NCBI GenBank assembly: GCA_025999455.1
Contig: AP024683.1
Span: 3,350,451-3,414,450, forward strand
Direction of reading: 5' to 3'
Length of the DNA stretch: 64,000 nucleotides
Origin: Geminicoccaceae bacterium
GTDB taxonomy: Bacteria > Pseudomonadota > Alphaproteobacteria > Geminicoccales > Geminicoccaceae
Shown here: piece after piece, positions 25,456 to 35,762 of the stretch
How the letters are laid out: each line of letters opens with the position of its first letter
How positions within the stretch are numbered: the stretch's first letter is position 1
Program-made: the position numbers and the translations under genes
The notes under the pieces: generated by a model
What the model was told of the DNA's origin: nothing
Databases searched by the model: none
Seen by the model: the letters and a program-made list of their open reading frames with translations, nothing else

Positions 25456-28227
25456 GTGAGCGAGCCCCTTCTCTTCACCCTCGACGGTCGGCAGGTCCAG
25501 GCCCGGCCGGGCGAGACGATCTGGCAGGTCGCCGAACGCCACGGGATCACGATCCCGCATCTCTGCTGGCTGCCCGAGCCCGGCTACCGCGCCGACGGCA
25601 ATTGCCGCGCCTGCATGGTCGAGATCGAGGGCGAGCGCACGCTCGCCGCCTCCTGCATCCGCAAGCCCACACCCGGGATGGTCGTGCGCACGGCCTCGGA
25701 CCGCGCGGTGCGGGCGCGCAAGCTCGTCTTGGAGCTCCTGCTCGCCGACCAGCCGCCGCGCGCCGACGCCCACGACCGGACGAGCCGGCTCTGGCGCTGG
25801 GCCGAGCGGATCGGGGTCGAGACGAGCCGCTTCCCCGCCCGCGCCGAGAAGCCCGCGGCCGACTGGTCGCATCCGGCGATGGCCGTGCAACTCGACGCCT
25901 GCATCCAGTGCAATCTCTGCGTGCGCGCCTGCCGCGAGGTGCAGGTCAACGACGTGATCGGCATGGCCTATCGCGGCGCCGGGGCGAAGATCGTCTTCGA
26001 TCAGGACGATCCGATGGGGGCCTCGACCTGCGTGGCGTGCGGCGAGTGCGTCCAGGCCTGCCCGACCGGGGCCTTGATGCCGGCCACGCTCGTCGACCGC
26101 GCGACGGGCCGCGGCGCCTACGGGGCGGATCGGTCGGTCGAGAGCGTGTGCCCCTATTGCGGGGTGGGCTGCCGCGTCACCTTCCACGTCCGCGACGACA
26201 AGATCGCCTACGTGACCGGGGCGAAGGGCCCGGCCAACGAGAACCGGCTCTGCGTCAAGGGCCGCTTCGGCTTCGACTACGTCCGCAGCCCCGAGCGCTT
26301 GACCGTGCCGCTCGTCCGCCGGCCGGATGCGCCCAAGACGGTCGATCCGCGGATCGATCCCGCGAATCCCTGGACGCATTTCCGCCCGGCGAGCTGGGAG
26401 GAGGCGCTCGACCTCGCCGCGTCCGGGCTGCGGCGCATCAAGGAGCGCTGGGGGGCCGGGGCCCTCGCCGGCTTCGGCTCGGCCAAGGGCTCGAACGAGG
26501 AGGCCTATCTCTTCCAGAAGCTCGTCCGCACCGCGTTCGGGACGAACAATGTCGACCACTGCACGCGGCTCTGCCACGCCTCCTCGGTCGCGGCCCTCAT
26601 GGAGGGCATCGGCACGGGTGCGGTGACCGCGCCCTTCACCGAGGCGCTCAATGCCGATCTGATCGTCGTGATCGGCGCCAACCCGACCGAGAACCACCCC
26701 GTCGCCGCCACTTACATCAAGCAGGCGGTGGCGCGCGGTGCCAAGCTCGTCGTCATGGACCCGCGCGGCCAAGCCCTTCGCCGGCACGCGACCTGGATGC
26801 TGCAGTTCACCCCCGGCAGCGACGTGGCGCTCTTGACCGCCCTCTTGAACGTCGTCGTGACCGAAGAGCTCTACGATCGGCAATACGTCGCCGCGCACGT
26901 CCAGGGCTTCGAGGAGCTCGCCGCGCACGTGCGCGCCTTCCCGCCCGAGGCGATGGCGCCCCTCTGCGGCATCCCGGCCGAGACCTTGCGCGAGGTGGCC
27001 CGGGCCTTCGCGAGGGCACGGGCGGCGATCGTCTTCTGGGGCATGGGCGTGTCCCAGCACACCCACGGCACCGACAATTGCCGGGCCTTGATCGCCTTGA
27101 CCTTGATCTGCGGCCATGTCGGCCGGCCGGGCACGGGCCTGCATCCGCTGCGCGGGCAGAACAACGTCCAAGGCGCGTCCGACGCCGGGCTCATCCCCAT
27201 GGTCTTCCCGGACTATCACCGGGTCGGCGACGCCGCCTGGCGCAAGAAGCTCGAGGAGCTCTGGGGCCACCCGCTCGACCCGGCACCCGGGCTCACCGTC
27301 GTCGAGATCGTCGAAGCGGCCGCCGCCGGGGCGATCAAGGGCATGTACATCATGGGCGAGAACCCGGCCATGTCCGACCCGGACAGCCACCATGCCCGGA
27401 TGGCCCTCGCCCGGCTCGAGCATCTCGTCGTCCAGGACATCTTCTTGACCGAGACGGCGATGTACGCGGACGTCGTCCTGCCGGCCTCGGCCTGGCCCGA
27501 GAAGTGGGGCACCGTCACGAACACCAACCGCCAAGTGCAGCTCGGCCGGCCGGCCCTCGATCCGCCGGGCGAGGCGCGTCAGGATTGGTGGATCGTCCAG
27601 GAGATGGCGCGCCGGCTCGGGCTCGATTGGAACTATCGCGGCCCGGCCGACGTCTTCGCCGAGATGAAGCAGGTGATGCCCTCGCTCGACAACATCACCT
27701 GGGAGCGCCTCGAGCGCGAGGGCTCGATCGCCTATCCCTGCCCCGCCCCCGACCATCCCGGGCAGGGCGTGATCTTCGCCGACCGCTTCCCGACCGCCGA
27801 CGGCCGCGCCCGCCTCGTGCCGGTTTCGCCCGTGCCGCCCTCCGAACAGCCCGACGAAGACTATCCCTTCGTCTTGATCACCGGGCGCACGCTCGAACAT
27901 TGGCACACGGGGGCGATGACCCGGCGGGCCACCGTGCTCGACGCGCTCGAGCCCGAGCCCTTCTGCGCCATGGCGCGCGCCGATCTCGAGCGGCTCGGCC
28001 TTTCGCCCGGCGACCGGTTGCGGCTCTCGACCCGCCGCGGGACGATCGAGCTCATGGCGCGCGAGGATCCGGCGATCGCACCCGGCACGGTGTTCGTGCC
28101 GTTCTGCTACGTCGAGGCGGCGGCCAACCTCCTCACCCGGCCCGAACTCGACCCCTGGGGCAAGATCCCCGAGTTCAAATATTCGGCGGCCCGGGTCGAG
28201 CCGGTCCGCGCGGCGGTCCCGGCCTGA
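25456..28227 (+). CDS. fdh1A: Formate dehydrogenase alpha subunit, Mo/W-bisMGD type
   Basis: A 923-residue catalytic subunit that oxidises formate to CO2 (reversible in relatives). An N-terminal 2Fe-2S domain (Cys near 37, 48, 51, 65) is followed by two 4Fe-4S motifs, CIQCNLCVRAC near 155 and CVACGECVQACPTG near 195, then the molybdopterin domain starting at CPYCGVGC near 235. The metal ligand is the second cysteine of DHCTRLCHASS (near 372), so this is a Cys rather than a selenocysteine enzyme. The next residue is the catalytic His. The GTG start lies five bases after fdh1B. No fdsC/fdhD chaperone or fdsD follows. Confidence 0.94.
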   Translation: MSEPLLFTLDGRQVQARPGETIWQVAERHGITIPHLCWLPEPGYRADGNCRACMVEIEGERTLAASCIRKPTPGMVVRTASDRAVRARKLVLELLLADQPPRADAHDRTSRLWRWAERIGVETSRFPARAEKPAADWSHPAMAVQLDACIQCNLCVRACREVQVNDVIGMAYRGAGAKIVFDQDDPMGASTCVACGECVQACPTGALMPATLVDRATGRGAYGADRSVESVCPYCGVGCRVTFHVRDDKIAYVTGAKGPANENRLCVKGRFGFDYVRSPERLTVPLVRRPDAPKTVDPRIDPANPWTHFRPASWEEALDLAASGLRRIKERWGAGALAGFGSAKGSNEEAYLFQKLVRTAFGTNNVDHCTRLCHASSVAALMEGIGTGAVTAPFTEALNADLIVVIGANPTENHPVAATYIKQAVARGAKLVVMDPRGQALRRHATWMLQFTPGSDVALLTALLNVVVTEELYDRQYVAAHVQGFEELAAHVRAFPPEAMAPLCGIPAETLREVARAFARARAAIVFWGMGVSQHTHGTDNCRALIALTLICGHVGRPGTGLHPLRGQNNVQGASDAGLIPMVFPDYHRVGDAAWRKKLEELWGHPLDPAPGLTVVEIVEAAAAGAIKGMYIMGENPAMSDPDSHHARMALARLEHLVVQDIFLTETAMYADVVLPASAWPEKWGTVTNTNRQVQLGRPALDPPGEARQDWWIVQEMARRLGLDWNYRGPADVFAEMKQVMPSLDNITWERLEREGSIAYPCPAPDHPGQGVIFADRFPTADGRARLVPVSPVPPSEQPDEDYPFVLITGRTLEHWHTGAMTRRATVLDALEPEPFCAMARADLERLGLSPGDRLRLSTRRGTIELMAREDPAIAPGTVFVPFCYVEAAANLLTRPELDPWGKIPEFKYSAARVEPVRAAVPA

Positions 28228-28249
28228 CCCGCCGTCGCTCGGTCCACCC

Positions 28250-29008
28250 TCACCCGGTCGCGGCCGCATCGCGCTCGGCGCCGAGGAGGAGGCGGGCGAG
28301 CTCCTCGATGTCGGCCGCGGCCGGGGCGGTCGGATGGCGGGCGAGGAGCGGTCGCTGCCGGGCGATCGCGTCGGCCACCCGCGGGTCGCGGCGGACGATG
28401 CCGAGGAGCGGCAGGTCGCGGCCCAGGAAACGGCGGGTGGTCGTGGCGAGGGTCCGCGCCGCACCGGCCCCCTCGGCACGATCCTCCGCCATGTTGACGA
28501 CCAGGCCGAGCCCGGCATGGTCGCGCAGCCCGACCTTGAGGAGCGCATAAGTGTCGGTGAGCGCGGTCGGCTCCGGTGTGGCGACCAGGAGGACGCGGCG
28601 GGCGAGCCGGGCGAGGCGGAGCGTCCGCGCCCCGATGCCGGCCGGCAGGTCGAGCAAGGTGACGTCGTAGGCGCGGCTCGCGAGCTCGATCTCCGCGGCG
28701 AGCCGCTCGAGCGCCTCGCCGTCGAGCGCGGCCAGGCTCCGCCAACCCGAGGGACCGAGCAGGAGATCGAGGCCGGTCGTCTCCTCGCGCAGGATCATCT
28801 CGGCGAGTGGCCGGCCTTCGGCCAAGGCGCGACCCAGATGGCGATCGTCGACGAGGCCGAGCTGGACGTCGACATTGGCGAGGCCGAGATCGGCATCGAC
28901 CAGGAGGACGCGCGCGCCGGCCCGGACGAGCGCGTGGCCGAGGCTCACGGCCAGCACGGTCTTGCCGACGCCGCCCTTGCCGGAAGCGAGTGCGAGCATG
29001 CCGATCAT
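28250..29008 (-). CDS. flhG: FlhG/FleN MinD-like ATPase
   Basis: A 252-residue ParA/MinD-family ATPase that, with FlhF, controls number and placement of flagella. The deviant Walker A SGKGGVGKT is at residues 9-17, DADLGLANVDVQLGL follows, and the switch region reads LLDLPAGIG. Compared with typical FlhG the protein is short, and Gly replaces the usual Gly-rich DTGAG pattern in the switch. The ATG at 29008 overlaps the flhF stop (ATGA). It is the last gene of the flagellar run and converges on fdh1A. Confidence 0.88.
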   Translation of the reverse strand: MIGMLALASGKGGVGKTVLAVSLGHALVRAGARVLLVDADLGLANVDVQLGLVDDRHLGRALAEGRPLAEMILREETTGLDLLLGPSGWRSLAALDGEALERLAAEIELASRAYDVTLLDLPAGIGARTLRLARLARRVLLVATPEPTALTDTYALLKVGLRDHAGLGLVVNMAEDRAEGAGAARTLATTTRRFLGRDLPLLGIVRRDPRVADAIARQRPLLARHPTAPAAADIEELARLLLGAERDAAATG

Positions 29009-29937
29009 GCCACGTCTCCCGGACGGCCACCGGCGCGCGCGAGCAGGAGTCGGGCGAGGCCCGCGGCACTCCAGGGGAGGAGCGGTTTGCCGATGAGCGG
29101 GCTCGTGGCGGCCATGGTGAGCTCGAGGCCGAGTTCGGCCGCGGCGAGGATACCGCCCAGGCGGCGGGCGGCGTCGAGCCGCGTGGTGATCATCCGACGG
29201 ACCCCCATGACGTGGAAGTTGGCGGCGAGCTCGGCGCAATCCTCGGGATCGAGCCCGGCCGGGAGCACGAGCACCGGCTCGCAGGGGACGCGGCGCAGGA
29301 GGGCGGAAAGGGCCACCATCTCGTCGCGTCGGAACGGGTTGACGCCCGGGCCGTCGACGAAGAGCGGACGGCGCGGGGCGACGGGCGGCGGAGCTTCGCC
29401 GAGCGGCCGCGGCTCGAGGCCGAGCGGAGCCAAGAGCGCGCGCAGCTGGTCGAGCCCACCCGCTCGCTCCAGGTCGGCGCTCGCGACCTCGGGCGTCTCG
29501 CCGGCCAAGCGGGCGGCGGCGGCGAGCCGTGCCACCACCGCCGTCTTGCCGGCCCCGGGGGGACCGACCAGGACCAGCGCCGGACCCGGCGGCGCGCCGT
29601 CGGGCGGGAAGCGGTAGCGCCGCGCCAAGATTTCGGCGAGCAGGACCGCCGGATCGAGCGCCCCCACCTGCGGAGCGGCCGCGAGCAGGGCCGCGCTTCG
29701 TGCCTCGTCCAGACCGTGGTGGCGGAGCGCCGAACGGACCACCTCGAGCGCCGGGCTCGCCGCCGGTCGCGCGAGCAGCTGGTCGAGATCGGGCTCCTCG
29801 GTGTCGGCCGCGGCGGTGAGCCGGACCGCACCCGGCTCCTCGCGGGTGGCGACGATCACCGCGTCGGGGCCGAGGGCCGCGCGCATCCGCGCGAGCGCCT
29901 CCTGCATGGTCGGGGCCTCGAAGATCCGCAGTCGCAT
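29005..29937 (-). CDS. flhF: FlhF, SRP-type flagellar GTPase
   Basis: A 310-residue SRP-like GTPase that recruits early flagellar parts to the pole. The N-terminus MRLRIFEAPTMQEALARMR and EALGPDAV-type phrasing are the family's B-domain start. Walker A VGPPGAGKTAVVARLA is near residue 125. It is shorter than Vibrio or Bacillus FlhF (360-500), mostly in the B domain, as in other Alphaproteobacteria. It sits between flhA (three bases upstream) and flhG, the standard order. Confidence 0.88.
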   Translation of the reverse strand: MRLRIFEAPTMQEALARMRAALGPDAVIVATREEPGAVRLTAAADTEEPDLDQLLARPAASPALEVVRSALRHHGLDEARSAALLAAAPQVGALDPAVLLAEILARRYRFPPDGAPPGPALVLVGPPGAGKTAVVARLAAAARLAGETPEVASADLERAGGLDQLRALLAPLGLEPRPLGEAPPPVAPRRPLFVDGPGVNPFRRDEMVALSALLRRVPCEPVLVLPAGLDPEDCAELAANFHVMGVRRMITTRLDAARRLGGILAAAELGLELTMAATSPLIGKPLLPWSAAGLARLLLARAGGRPGDVA

Positions 29938-29940
29938 GGC

Positions 29941-32030
29941 TCACACCTGACCGAGCGCCTTGAGGCGCGCCTTGGGGTGGATCTCGTTGTGCGAGAGCAC
30001 GATGGTCGAGGGCCGGAAGCGCTCGACGATCGAGCGGACATAGGGCCGGATCGGCGGGCTCGTGACCAGGACCGGCAGCTCGCCCTTGATGGCCTGGGCC
30101 TCGAAGGCGTCGCGGGCCGCCCGGATGAACTCTTGCAGGCGGGCCGGCGACATGGCGAGCTGGCGCTCCTCGCCCTGGCCCACGAGCGCCTCGGCGAAGG
30201 CCTGCTCCCACTCGGCGGAGAGGGTGAGGATCGGGATGTAGCCACCCGGCCCGGTCGCCATCGTGCTGATCTGGCGGGCGAGTCGGGCCCGCACGTGCTC
30301 GACGACGAGCATGGTGTTCTGGGTGTGCCCGACCGCCTCGGCGATCGCCTCCAGAATGAGCTTCAAGTCGCGGATCGAGACCCGCTCGGCCAAGAGCCCC
30401 TGCAGGACGCGCTGGATCCCGCCCGTGGTGATCCGCGACGGGACGATGTCGGCCAAGAGCTTCTGATAGTCCTCGCCGAGTTCCTTCAAAAGCTTCTGCG
30501 TCTCGGCGAAGGACAGGAGCTCGGCCAGGTGCTCCTTGATCACCTCGGTGAGGTGGGTGGTGACGACGGTCGCCGGATCGACGACGGTGAGACCGCGGAG
30601 GACCGCTTCCTCGCGGAGCGCCGGGACGATCCAGCTCGCCTGCAGACCGAAAGTCGGCTCGGTCGTGGGCTCGCCCGGCAGATCGATCGGCCGGCCGAGC
30701 GGGTCCATGACCAGGAGCATGGCCGGGCGGACCTCGCCGCGACCGCCTTCGAGCTCTTTGATCCGGACGACGTAGGTGGTCGAAGGCAGCTGGATGTTGT
30801 CCTGGATGCGGACCGAGGGCAGGACGAAGCCCAGCTCCTGGGCGAGCTGCCGGCGCAGGGCACGGATCTGTTCGGCGAGCCGGCCGCCCTGCGCCTCGTC
30901 GATGAGCGGCAGGAGCCCGTAGCCGAGCTCGAGGCGGATCGGGTCGATCGCGAGGGCCGCCGCGACCGTCTCGTCGCTCGCCGGCTGCGGCCGGGCCGGG
31001 CTCGTGGCCTTGGTCGCGGCGGTGGTTTCTTCGGCCGGCTTCGGGCGGACCCGCCAGGCGAGCCAGCCGGCACCGGCGCCGAGCGCCAAGAACGGCAGAG
31101 CCGGCAGCCCGGGGAGGAGGGCCAGGGCCGTGGCGAGGGCACCCGTGACGCCGAAGGCGCGGGGAAAGGCGCCGAGCTGCGCCAGGAGTGCCTGGTCGGC
31201 GCGGCCGGTCACGCCGGCCTTGGTCACGAGGAGGCCGGCGGCCATCGAGACGAAGAGAGCCGGAATCTGCGAGACGAGCCCGTCGCCGACCGTGAGCAGC
31301 GAATAGGTTCGTGCCGCCTCGACGAGGCTCAGCCCTTCCTGGGCGACGCCGATCAGGAGCCCGCCCACGAGGTTGATCGCGGTGATCAAGAGCCCGGCGA
31401 TCGCGTCGCCGCGGACGAACTTGGCGGCACCGTCCATGGCGCCGAAGAAGGCACTCTCTTCCTCGAGCGTGCGGCGGCGGGCCCGGGCGGTCGCCTCGTC
31501 GATCAGCCCGGCCGAGAGGTCGGCATCGATCGCCATCTGCTTGCCCGGCATGGCGTCGAGCGAGAAGCGGGCGGCGACCTCGGCGATCCGACCCGAACCC
31601 TTGGTGATCACGACGAAGTTCACGATCACCAGGATCGAAAACACGATCAAACCAATGATGAAATTGCCCTGCATGATGAAGCCGCCGAAGGCGGCGATGA
31701 CCTGTCCGGCCGCCTCCGGCCCCCCGTGCCCCTCGGCCAGGATCAGCCGCGTGGAGGCGAGGTTGAGGGCCAAGCGCAGCATCGTCGCGATCAAGAGAAC
31801 GGTCGGGAACGAATTGAATTCGAGCGGCCGTTCGATGAAGAGCGCGGTCAAGAGGATCAAGACCGAGAAGGTGATCGACACCGCGAGCAAAAGGTCGAGC
31901 AGGACGGGCGGCAAAGGCAGGATCAAGACGACCAGGATCGCGACGACGCCGAGCCCGAGCAGGACCTCGCCCTGGCGGAGCGAGCGCGCGAGGCCGGGCC
32001 AGCCGCCGGCGAAGGCGCCTCGGACGGCGG

Positions 32031-32037
<7 letters not shown>
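29941..32037 (-). CDS. flhA: FlhA, flagellar type III export gate
   Basis: A 698-residue export-gate protein of the flagellar secretion system. About eight transmembrane helices occupy residues 20-330, with the conserved FHIPEP-region equivalents VRGDAIAGLLITAINLVGG and SQIPALFVSMAAGLLVTK. The large cytoplasmic domain (about 360-698) contains RIQDNIQLPSTTYVVRIK and the end domain with NEIHPKARLKALGQV. The GTG start overlaps the flbD stop by seven bases. It forms the nonameric ring that receives substrate-chaperone complexes. Confidence 0.96.
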
Positions 32038-33367
<1,330 letters not shown>

Positions 33368-33386
<19 letters not shown>

Positions 33387-33652
33387 GCCCCGCTCTCCAC
33401 GACCCGCTCCGTCGAGCCCGCGAGACCCGCGACCACCACCGCTCGGCTCGTTCCGCCGACACCTCGCCGGGGCGCCGGGTGCCTTCGGGCGCACGGGACC
33501 CGCTTCGGGATGGACCGGGCGCCCGCCCAGGCCCGACGGCCCGCGACCCGCTCTTCGGCCGGCCGATCGCGCGTCTCGAAGCTCGGCTCCTCCCCGCGTG
33601 CGGACCCGGTGCCGAGGCCCGCGCGTTCGATTCGGTGCAGCGCTCGGCTCAT
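33368..33652 (-). CDS. Doubtful 94-residue ORF between fliN and flbD
   Basis: The only ORF filling the largest gap of the window. Its ATG overlaps the fliN stop as ATGA, like true junctions here, and its end overlaps flbD by 19 bases. Third codon positions are about 85 percent G or C, near that of real genes. Against it, the product is Arg/Gly-rich with no recognisable domain, no coiled coil and no membrane segment, and the usual Alphaproteobacterial order has nothing between fliN and flbD. It may be a small unknown protein or simply chance in GC-rich DNA. Confidence 0.3.
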
Positions 33653-33978
33653 GACGCGCTCTTGACGATCTCGGTCATGGTCACGCCGAGCCGGTCCTCG
33701 ACCACGAGGATCTCGCCGCGCGCCACGAGCCGATTGTTGACGTAGATGTCGACCGGGTCGCCGACCTTGCGGTCGAGCTCGACGACCGCGCCACGGCCGA
33801 GGCGGAGCAATCGGCTCACCGGCATGGTCGTCCGGCCGATGACGGCGGAGAGCTGCAGGGGCACGTCGTAGACGGCGCTCAACCGTTCCGGCCCGAGCGG
33901 GCCGGACGGCTCGCCCCGTTCGCGGCCCGCCGGATCCTCGGCGGGTGCCACCTCGAGCTCGGTTCGGTTCTCACCCAT
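33649..33978 (-). CDS. fliN: FliN, flagellar motor switch C-ring protein
   Basis: A 109-residue C-ring protein. A variable acidic N-terminus of about 40 residues precedes the SpoA domain: YDVPLQLSAVIGRTTMPVSR, LLRLGRGAVVELDRKVGDPV and VYVNNRLVARGEIL-like segments follow in the normal order. The ATG at 33978 is chosen because upstream in-frame residues would lie inside fliH. It overlaps fliH by eight bases. It binds FliH and FliM; fliM is not in this window. Confidence 0.93.
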   Translation of the reverse strand: MGENRTELEVAPAEDPAGRERGEPSGPLGPERLSAVYDVPLQLSAVIGRTTMPVSRLLRLGRGAVVELDRKVGDPVDIYVNNRLVARGEILVVEDRLGVTMTEIVKSAS

Positions 33979-34732
33979 CGGTTTCCTCCACGTCTTCGGT
34001 CGGTGTGCATGCCGAGGTTTCGACGGCCGCACGGACGCGCTCGCAGACTGCTGCGGCCCAGGCGGCCGCATCGAGCTCGGCCCAGAGGTCGCCGCAGACG
34101 AGACGGAAGACCTCGCCCTCGGGGACCGGTCGGATTTCGAAGCCGCCCTCGAACCCGGCTTCGGCCAAGAGCGTCGGCACGCGTGCGGCGAGCGCCGGGA
34201 CGTCGCGCTCGGGCAGCTCCAGGATCAACGTCGCCGACGGCTGCCGTTCACCGATCGCGACGGAAAGGAGCCGCTCGAGGGCGGCCGCCGCTCGCGCCGT
34301 GCGCAGCGCCGGAACCAAGGCTTCGAGTGCTGCTGCAACGAGCTGCGCCACGGCGGTCCGGAGCAGCTCGTCGCGTCGGCCGATCTCGGCTCGGAGGGCT
34401 TCGACGGCGGTCGCGAGCCTCTCGCGGAGGAGAAGGTCGCCCGCCGCCCAGCGTTCGGCGGCGGCCGCTTCGGCGGCGCGCGCCGCCGCGACCGCCGCCG
34501 CGGCACAGGCCCGGGCGAGCTCGGCCTCGTCGAAGGTGAGCGGTCGCTCGCCCGCCCGCTCGGCGCGCGGCGTCGGGGCCGAGGGGTCCGCGGGCGCTGC
34601 CGCTCGCTCGCCGAGCTCCACGAGCTCGAGGGGGCGGCGAGCGGGTCGTCCGGCCGCGGGGCGGGCGGCGGACGGCCAGGTTCGGCCCGGCCCGGTGCCC
34701 AGCGGCTCGAATGGTTCGAGGACCGCCGACAC
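33971..34732 (-). CDS. fliH: FliH-like (FlbE) flagellar export regulator
   Basis: A 253-residue protein in the fliH position. It has a long Pro/Ala-rich N-terminus, an Ala/Glu/Arg-rich helical middle (about 70-150) that is probably a coiled coil, and a globular end near 165-240 (LILELPERDVPALAARV). Similarity is mainly compositional, as is normal for FliH, and the call leans on order: it lies between fliG and fliN, where Caulobacter has flbE. FliH regulates the FliI ATPase of the export apparatus. The start is a GTG. Confidence 0.75.
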   Translation of the reverse strand: MSAVLEPFEPLGTGPGRTWPSAARPAAGRPARRPLELVELGERAAAPADPSAPTPRAERAGERPLTFDEAELARACAAAAVAAARAAEAAAAERWAAGDLLLRERLATAVEALRAEIGRRDELLRTAVAQLVAAALEALVPALRTARAAAALERLLSVAIGERQPSATLILELPERDVPALAARVPTLLAEAGFEGGFEIRPVPEGEVFRLVCGDLWAELDAAAWAAAVCERVRAAVETSACTPTEDVEETDG

Positions 34733-34735
34733 GGC

Positions 34736-35749
34736 TCAGTACACCATCTGCTCTTCCTTGCCGTCGGCAAGGAAGATCTCGCCGGCCGCGGCCAATTCCT
34801 TGGCCATGTTGACGAGGAACTGCTGAGCCTCCTCGACGTCGCGGAGCCGGATCGGCCCCATCGCCTCCATCTCTTCGCGCAAGATCTTGGCCGCGCGTTC
34901 CGACATGTTGGAGAAGAAGAGGTTCTTGATCTGCTCGCTCGCCCCTTTGAGGGCGACGGCGATGCGGGCGTTGCCGGCGTTGCGGATCAGGAGCTGGATG
35001 CCGGGCCCGTCGAGCCGGCTCAGGTCCTCGAAGGTGAACATCGAGGCCTTGATCCGCTCGGCGGCCTCCCGATCCCGCTCCTCGAGACCCGCCATGAGCC
35101 GGCTCTCCGTGGACCGGTCGAAATGGTTGAAGATCTCGGCCATCGCCTCGTGGCCGTCGCGCCGACCGCTGCGACTGCGGTCGGCCATGAACTCGGCGAG
35201 CAAGGTCCGCTCGACGTCGGCCAGTACCTCGGGCCGGACTTCGTCGAGGCGCAGCATGCGGGTGATCGTCTCGACCGCGAGCTCGTCCGGGAGTTTCGAG
35301 AGGACGCGGGCGACCTGGGCCGGCTCCAGCCGGGAGAGGACCAAGGCCACGGTCTGCGGATGTTCGTTGCGGAGATAGCCGGCGAGGGCCGTATCCTCCA
35401 CCTTCGCGAGACCGTCCCAGACCGTCCTCGCGGCCGGCCCGCGGATCTCGTCGAGGATCGCTTCGACCTTCTCTTTGTCGAGGAACCGAGCGAGGAGCTT
35501 CTCGGTCGTCTCGAGCCCGCCCGCCACGTCGCTGGGGCTCTCCAGCCGCTCGCCGAACTCGGCGAGGACCCGCTCGACCAGCCCCGCCTCGACTCGGCCG
35601 AGGCGGGCGATCGTCTGCGACAGCTCCTTGATCTCCGGCAGCTCCAGACCGGCGAGGAGCTTGGCGCTCGCCTCTTCGCCCAAGGCGAGGACCAGGACCG
35701 CCGCCTTCTCCGGCCCCGTCAGAACCCGCTCGTGCGCGATCTCGACCAA
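34736..35749 (-). CDS. fliG: FliG, flagellar motor switch protein
   Basis: A 337-residue rotor protein. The N-terminal domain begins LTGPEKAAVLVLALGEEASAK, the middle domain carries LRNEHPQTVALVLSRLEP (EHPQ motif near 128), and the C-terminal torque domain includes MFTFEDLSRLDGPGIQLLI with its charged residues. It sits on FliF and transmits MotA force. The start is a TTG at 35749, 13 bases after fliF; no ATG fits before the conserved start. Confidence 0.96.
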   Translation of the reverse strand: MVEIAHERVLTGPEKAAVLVLALGEEASAKLLAGLELPEIKELSQTIARLGRVEAGLVERVLAEFGERLESPSDVAGGLETTEKLLARFLDKEKVEAILDEIRGPAARTVWDGLAKVEDTALAGYLRNEHPQTVALVLSRLEPAQVARVLSKLPDELAVETITRMLRLDEVRPEVLADVERTLLAEFMADRSRSGRRDGHEAMAEIFNHFDRSTESRLMAGLEERDREAAERIKASMFTFEDLSRLDGPGIQLLIRNAGNARIAVALKGASEQIKNLFFSNMSERAAKILREEMEAMGPIRLRDVEEAQQFLVNMAKELAAAGEIFLADGKEEQMVY

Positions 35750-35762
35750 GGAACCGACCTCC

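Noticed and set aside
24982-28548. A 1188-codon open frame on the minus strand opposite the formate dehydrogenase genes.
   Set aside because: It is a shadow of the real plus-strand genes in GC-rich DNA; it has no recognisable domain and its codon pattern mirrors fdh1A.
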